Part shown: positions 60,567-64,000 of the stretch, one piece after another
Numbering within the stretch: position 1 is the stretch's first letter
Layout of the letters: every line of letters starts with the position of its first letter
Assembly: GCA_964035575.1 (NCBI GenBank)
Contig: OZ037874.1
Coordinates: 186,001 to 250,000 of the forward strand
Direction: 5' to 3'
DNA length: 64,000 bases
Origin: Rhynchopus sp. YZ270_cl-10
Taxonomy: Eukaryota; Euglenozoa; Diplonemea; Diplonemida; Diplonemidae
Program-made: the position numbers and the translations under genes
Notes under the pieces: generated by a model
The model's database searches: none
Told to the model about the DNA's origin: nothing
The model's input: only the letters and a program-made list of their open reading frames with translations

Positions 60567-61591
60567 CTTGTGGTGACTCTCTTCTTGTGTATGTGGAATC
60601 TGTTGTGTGCAGGTGGGTGAGTGTGAAAACGCTGTTGAAATGAAGAAGTGGCGGGGTTGCTTTGTTTGTGGGTTTTGTTGTTCGTCATAAATAGCCAAAA
60701 AAAAGAAACAAAAAGGCAAAACGAAAGTGATGGGGTGGAAATATGCTTCTCAGGGCACATCATTAACAACTGGGGGTTTGGATGAAGAGTGCAGGGGGTT
60801 CTTGCTCTGTACTGCCCTGAAGGACGTAGAAAAAGGGGAACAGCAAGAAAAACACTATAGAGCACCATTGCTGTGGACGCTTTGCTGTACAGCGCTTATC
60901 TCCTTCGTCACCCCAACTATGACAGTGAAGATTGTATCATAATGGATAGATATGGCGCACAAAGGTGTTTTGCTAATGGTGATAGAGTGAGTTGGGCATT
61001 TGAAAAAATAAAAAGGAAAAAGGGAAAACTCATGTCTAAACAAACAGTTGTAATGAAACGGGTGTCAAAAAACAAAAGGGGGCAAAATTGAAAGAAAGGG
61101 GAGTGTGTGAACGGGGGCGGTGCACAAACACCAAATAATAATGATGTGTGACGTTGAAAGTGCAATACAGTGTGCTGTTCAGTTTTTCAATTCACAACAA
61201 AAAAACGCTGATAATAAAAAATCACACCAACACTGTCAAGACACAAAGAACTGTTGTGGTCGGAGAACAGCGGGTCACCGTCCAACCACAGCAGCCAAGG
61301 AGTCTCGTATTGTGTGCTGTTCATGTGTGGCTACAACCGGCTGGGCCGGTGTTCTATAAAACAAAGAGAATGGGGGAAACGATAAGATCAAGATAGAAGA
61401 TGAAGGTGAGAACGGGGTTCTGCTGGATTACATTCTATATCCGTTCAAAAAGGCACGGGGTGGGGAAATCAAAAGCATTCGGAATGAAACATTCAAAAGC
61501 AACAATTGAGAACACAAGACTCGCAGACAGTAAAGTGCGAACAGTCTTCGGGTGGCCAATTGAACTATGAACTGGCTTGACTCATGCGGTC

Positions 61592-63133
61592 CTACCTCCT
61601 GCATGACTTCCGCCGCCTGTTGCCCACGCACCTCAGTCCAGATGCACAACACGACTCCTGCCCAATGCACGAACGGTTCTCACGGAGGCTGCTCCTGCAC
61701 TGTGTTGGCGGTGTTGGCGGTGTTGTTGGTGTCGTGGGTGTCGTGGGAGCACCACCCCCAAGCACACGGCACGACCTCCGGCGACTTGCACTGCATGCAG
61801 TCATGCACCTTGCGGAACGTGAGTTCAGCTCGTAGCAAGTGGTGCCCGATACACAGCAGTCTGGCGAGGAGCGGCAGCTGTCCGACACCTGCAGCGTTCG
61901 TCCGTTGCAGGTCGACGGAGATGGTGCTGTGACTGGTGCAGGTGTTCTCACAGGTGGGCTCGACGTTGTCGGGGGGCTGAGCGTCCTTGGCGGGGTTGGT
62001 GTCCTGACAGGCGGGCTCGGGGGGCTTGGCGTCCTCAGAGGAGGGGCTGTCCCGGGAGGCGGGCTTGCTGTCCCCACCACAGCCCCCTCAACACGCACGC
62101 TGACACGGCACTCAGAGACAGGGCCGTCGGATGCTGTGAAGGTTGCAGCCAAGACAAACGTGCGGCCCGCGTCGTTGCGTGTCGGTGTGTAGCGCAGGCC
62201 TGCGTAGCCTGTGTCGGTGATCGTTGTCCCGGAAGGTGTCAGGAGCTGTGTGTTGGGTGCGTTTGTGTTTGGGTACGTGACACGCATGGAGCGTGTTGTG
62301 GTGTAGAGTGCGTTGAAGTCGACACTGAAGTCCTCACCCACAGGGATCACGAGTGTGGTGCTCTCGCTCTGTGAGGCAATGCAGCGGGGTGCAGCGAACC
62401 GTGTGGAGCAGCTGTTGTACATGAACTCAATCGCAGCCACGTCGCCTGCACTCAGCCCGCTGCGCTGGCCAATTGGCTGTGGCGAGATGATTGTTGGCTG
62501 ACGTCCAATTCTGAAGCCGTTCGGTCCATAGTGCATGATCGACCCGTAGTCGTACTTGCCCAGGTCACGTCCACTCGCGCCGTTCTTTCTGAAGTTGTTT
62601 TCCAAGCCCTCCTGCACCTGTGAGAGGTCGACCGTAACGTAGTTGTCTCTGTCCTTCCGCGACTGCTCATGCGAAAGACCCAGGGAGTGACCGATCTCGT
62701 GAATTGCCGCTCCCGTTGAGCACCCGCCGGCAAGGTTGATGGTGTTGACACCTGCTGAGCGAGTGCCGATGGGCGAACTGCACCCATTTCCATTTTGGAA
62801 GCGGATGTACGGACGTGGGCACGATGCGTCCGAGGCACACTGGTTGAAACGGAAGCACGTCTTCGCCTCCCAATCCCGCACTGCGTTTGCAATACGTGAA
62901 TCAGAAGAGCTGAGTGACGTTGCGACAGCGTAGTTCACAGCCTCACCCACAGGGAACAGCTGCGACGCACGTGTCAGTGGTGTGGCCCCAAGCACCTTCC
63001 CAGCACGGTCAGTCTCCACAGGCACCTGGATGTCACCTTCAACAATGCTGAAGTCGTAATCCCAGTCGGGACGTCCACCACTCGCAGACACAGCAGCACA
63101 CATGCTCAGGACTATCAAGGGTGACGTCTTCAT
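61592..63133 (-). CDS. Secreted astacin metalloprotease, array copy 7 (edge copy)
   Basis: 513 residues, short TTP form. It is the first copy in the direction of transcription and the only one with its own upstream region: similarity to the other leaders stops about 60 bp before the ATG. It differs by V7I in the signal peptide and a few silent changes, all upstream of about 62670; the rest is identical to its sisters. The different upstream sequence means that it may be regulated differently, or that it holds the ancestral promoter. Confidence 0.93.
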   Translation of the reverse strand: MKTSPLIVLSMCAAVSASGGRPDWDYDFSIVEGDIQVPVETDRAGKVLGATPLTRASQLFPVGEAVNYAVATSLSSSDSRIANAVRDWEAKTCFRFNQCASDASCPRPYIRFQNGNGCSSPIGTRSAGVNTINLAGGCSTGAAIHEIGHSLGLSHEQSRKDRDNYVTVDLSQVQEGLENNFRKNGASGRDLGKYDYGSIMHYGPNGFRIGRQPTIISPQPIGQRSGLSAGDVAAIEFMYNSCSTRFAAPRCIASQSESTTLVIPVGEDFSVDFNALYTTTRSMRVTYPNTNAPNTQLLTPSGTTITDTGYAGLRYTPTRNDAGRTFVLAATFTASDGPVSECRVSVRVEGAVVGTASPPPGTAPPLRTPSPPSPPVRTPTPPRTLSPPTTSSPPVRTPAPVTAPSPSTCNGRTLQVSDSCRSSPDCCVSGTTCYELNSRSARCMTACSASRRRSCRVLGGGAPTTPTTPTTPPTPPTQCRSSLRENRSCIGQESCCASGLRCVGNRRRKSCRR

Positions 63134-63195
63134 GTTGTGGTGACTCTCTTCTTGTGGATGTGGAATCTGTTGTGTGCAGGTGGGTGGGTGGGTGG

Positions 63196-63583
63196 GTGTG
63201 AAGTGACACTGCACTCTCAAAAACACAGGGGTGGAGAAGGTCGACAGAGTGGTGAGAATAGATACATTTGGAAGATGGAACTCAGCCTCTTGCCAAGTCA
63301 CCTTCGTCACAAATCGTACAGCATCAGCTTTGCACACATTTTGGACAAAAGAAAACACTTGTAACACTGCACCTCACATCCAAAAGATGTTAGTCATGGG
63401 AGTCTAAGCCTTGTGGGAAAACTACTCTCCTGGCCGCCTCCCTGTTTTTATTATTATACACGAAAAGGCGGCTGTGTAAGGAGGTGTTGCGTGTGTGAAA
63501 CGCTGTCGACACTACGCCACGCACACCTGCCCCATTCCCTTCCCCTTGCTCAGGTACACTGAATACGCATGATTCTGCTACGT
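63196..63583. other. Upstream flank of astacin copy 7
   Basis: Unique sequence with a diverged CTAAGCC-type motif at 63267-63305 and another fragment near 63400. No gene is seen. Confidence 0.45.
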
Positions 63584-64000
63584 TCAGTCGTTCTCAGCCG
63601 CTAGGTCCTCCATGTCCGTCTGAGGGTGGGGTTTAGTTGAGCAATGTGTGAAATGTGAAGCAGAAAAATGCTAATAAAATTTACAAAATGAATGTGCTGC
63701 ACAACACATCTGGACCACTATTGTTATTGCACTGGGACAACAGAATCCAGTTCTCACCATACCTGCAGCTGGTCCATTTTCAAGTGCATTTCACTCTTCA
63801 CGGTTTCCCCCTTCTCCTCATCCTGGATGAGCAATTCATACGCAGCGACAGCTTCCTGTTTATGTGCGATGGATGGTTTTTTTTGAGGAACATGTCCAAT
63901 GAGGACCACGTCGGGAGAAAAGGTTCGAATGTAGGTTTTACTATTTTGAGGGAAATTGAGTGATACCTCACCTGGTCCACTGCCATAAAATTACTGTATA
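63584..64000 (-). CDS. 3' end of a small-exon coiled-coil gene (partial)
   Basis: Three exon pieces join in phase 0 at consensus sites: 64000-63972 (runs off the window; ends VDQ before GTGAGG), 63855-63763 (31 codons: EAVAAYELLIQDEEKGETVK and onward, before GTATGG) and 63619-63584 (TDMEDLAAEND then stop, after CCCACCCTCAG). Introns are 116 and 143 bp. The middle exon and its continuation form one acidic amphipathic helix, and the joins preserve it, which supports the model. An ATG at 63986 could be the start of a ~47-residue protein, or an internal codon of a longer one. No family is recognised. Confidence 0.6.

Larger units (their letters stand above)
45058..63195 (-). repeat. Tandem array of seven 2.57-kb astacin units
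   Basis: Seven units, each a ~1.02-kb spacer plus an astacin gene, with start-to-start distances of 2567 or 2576 bp. The 9-bp difference is one extra GTTGTTGGT (Thr-Thr-Pro) unit inside the gene. The interior spacers (47696-48720, 50272-51296, 52839-53863, 55415-56439, 57991-59015, 60567-61591) look identical apart from that. Differences gather at the array edges: the outer spacer 45246-46153 and the 5' third of gene 7. Small frames conserved in the spacers are by-products of this identity and are not called. Confidence 0.95.

Overview
The window is eukaryotic nuclear DNA. The genes have GT-AG introns, often with GTATGT-like donors, and the proteins are of eukaryotic type: an ELAPOR-like receptor, astacins, C2, PH, ankyrin and ubiquitin-like domains. 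There are hAT transposons and many small inverted-repeat elements. Compact introns (about 90-220 bp) and dense genes outside the repeats suggest a unicellular eukaryote; the lineage cannot be fixed from the sequence. Almost all host genes lie on the minus strand.

Layout. 1-7468 is one element with terminal inverted repeats of about 410-455 bp, filled with nested hairpins and AGATCT clusters, with no recognisable transposase. 7469-13552 is gene-poor: an 8-bp satellite, hairpins, a TA-flanked MITE, dispersed short repeats, and a 1.5-kb terminal-repeat element carrying a 9-bp satellite. 13553-15445 is a ubiquitin-like/ankyrin gene. 16524-23807 is a six-exon homologue of the animal ELAPOR1/ELAPOR2 (KIAA1324) transmembrane receptor. 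Its third intron holds a complete hAT transposon (17966-21335) with a perfect 8-bp target duplication and an uninterrupted 948-residue transposase. 24297-39360 is a tandem array of six ubiquitin-like/ankyrin-like genes with near-identical ends and divergent middles; the sixth is cut short by a nonsense codon. 39651-43975 holds a C2/coiled-coil gene, a PH-domain gene and one unrecognised gene, with a 651-bp hAT-derived element among them. 45058-63195 is a tandem array of seven almost identical 2.57-kb units, each with a secreted astacin metalloprotease carrying two knottin-like cysteine modules. The right edge holds the 3' end of a small-exon coiled-coil gene.

How it fits together. Two local gene families are expanding by tandem duplication: one secreted and proteolytic (astacins), one intracellular and probably protein-binding (ubiquitin-like/ankyrin-like). 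At least five elements have recognisable target duplications and terminal repeats, and one more is dated by empty sites in sister repeats, so mobile DNA is shaping the region. No reverse transcriptase, capsid or envelope gene was recognised. Exon structures were worked out by hand from splice consensus and reading frame and are untested against transcripts. Products are named by visible motifs and remembered family sequences, not by database search.
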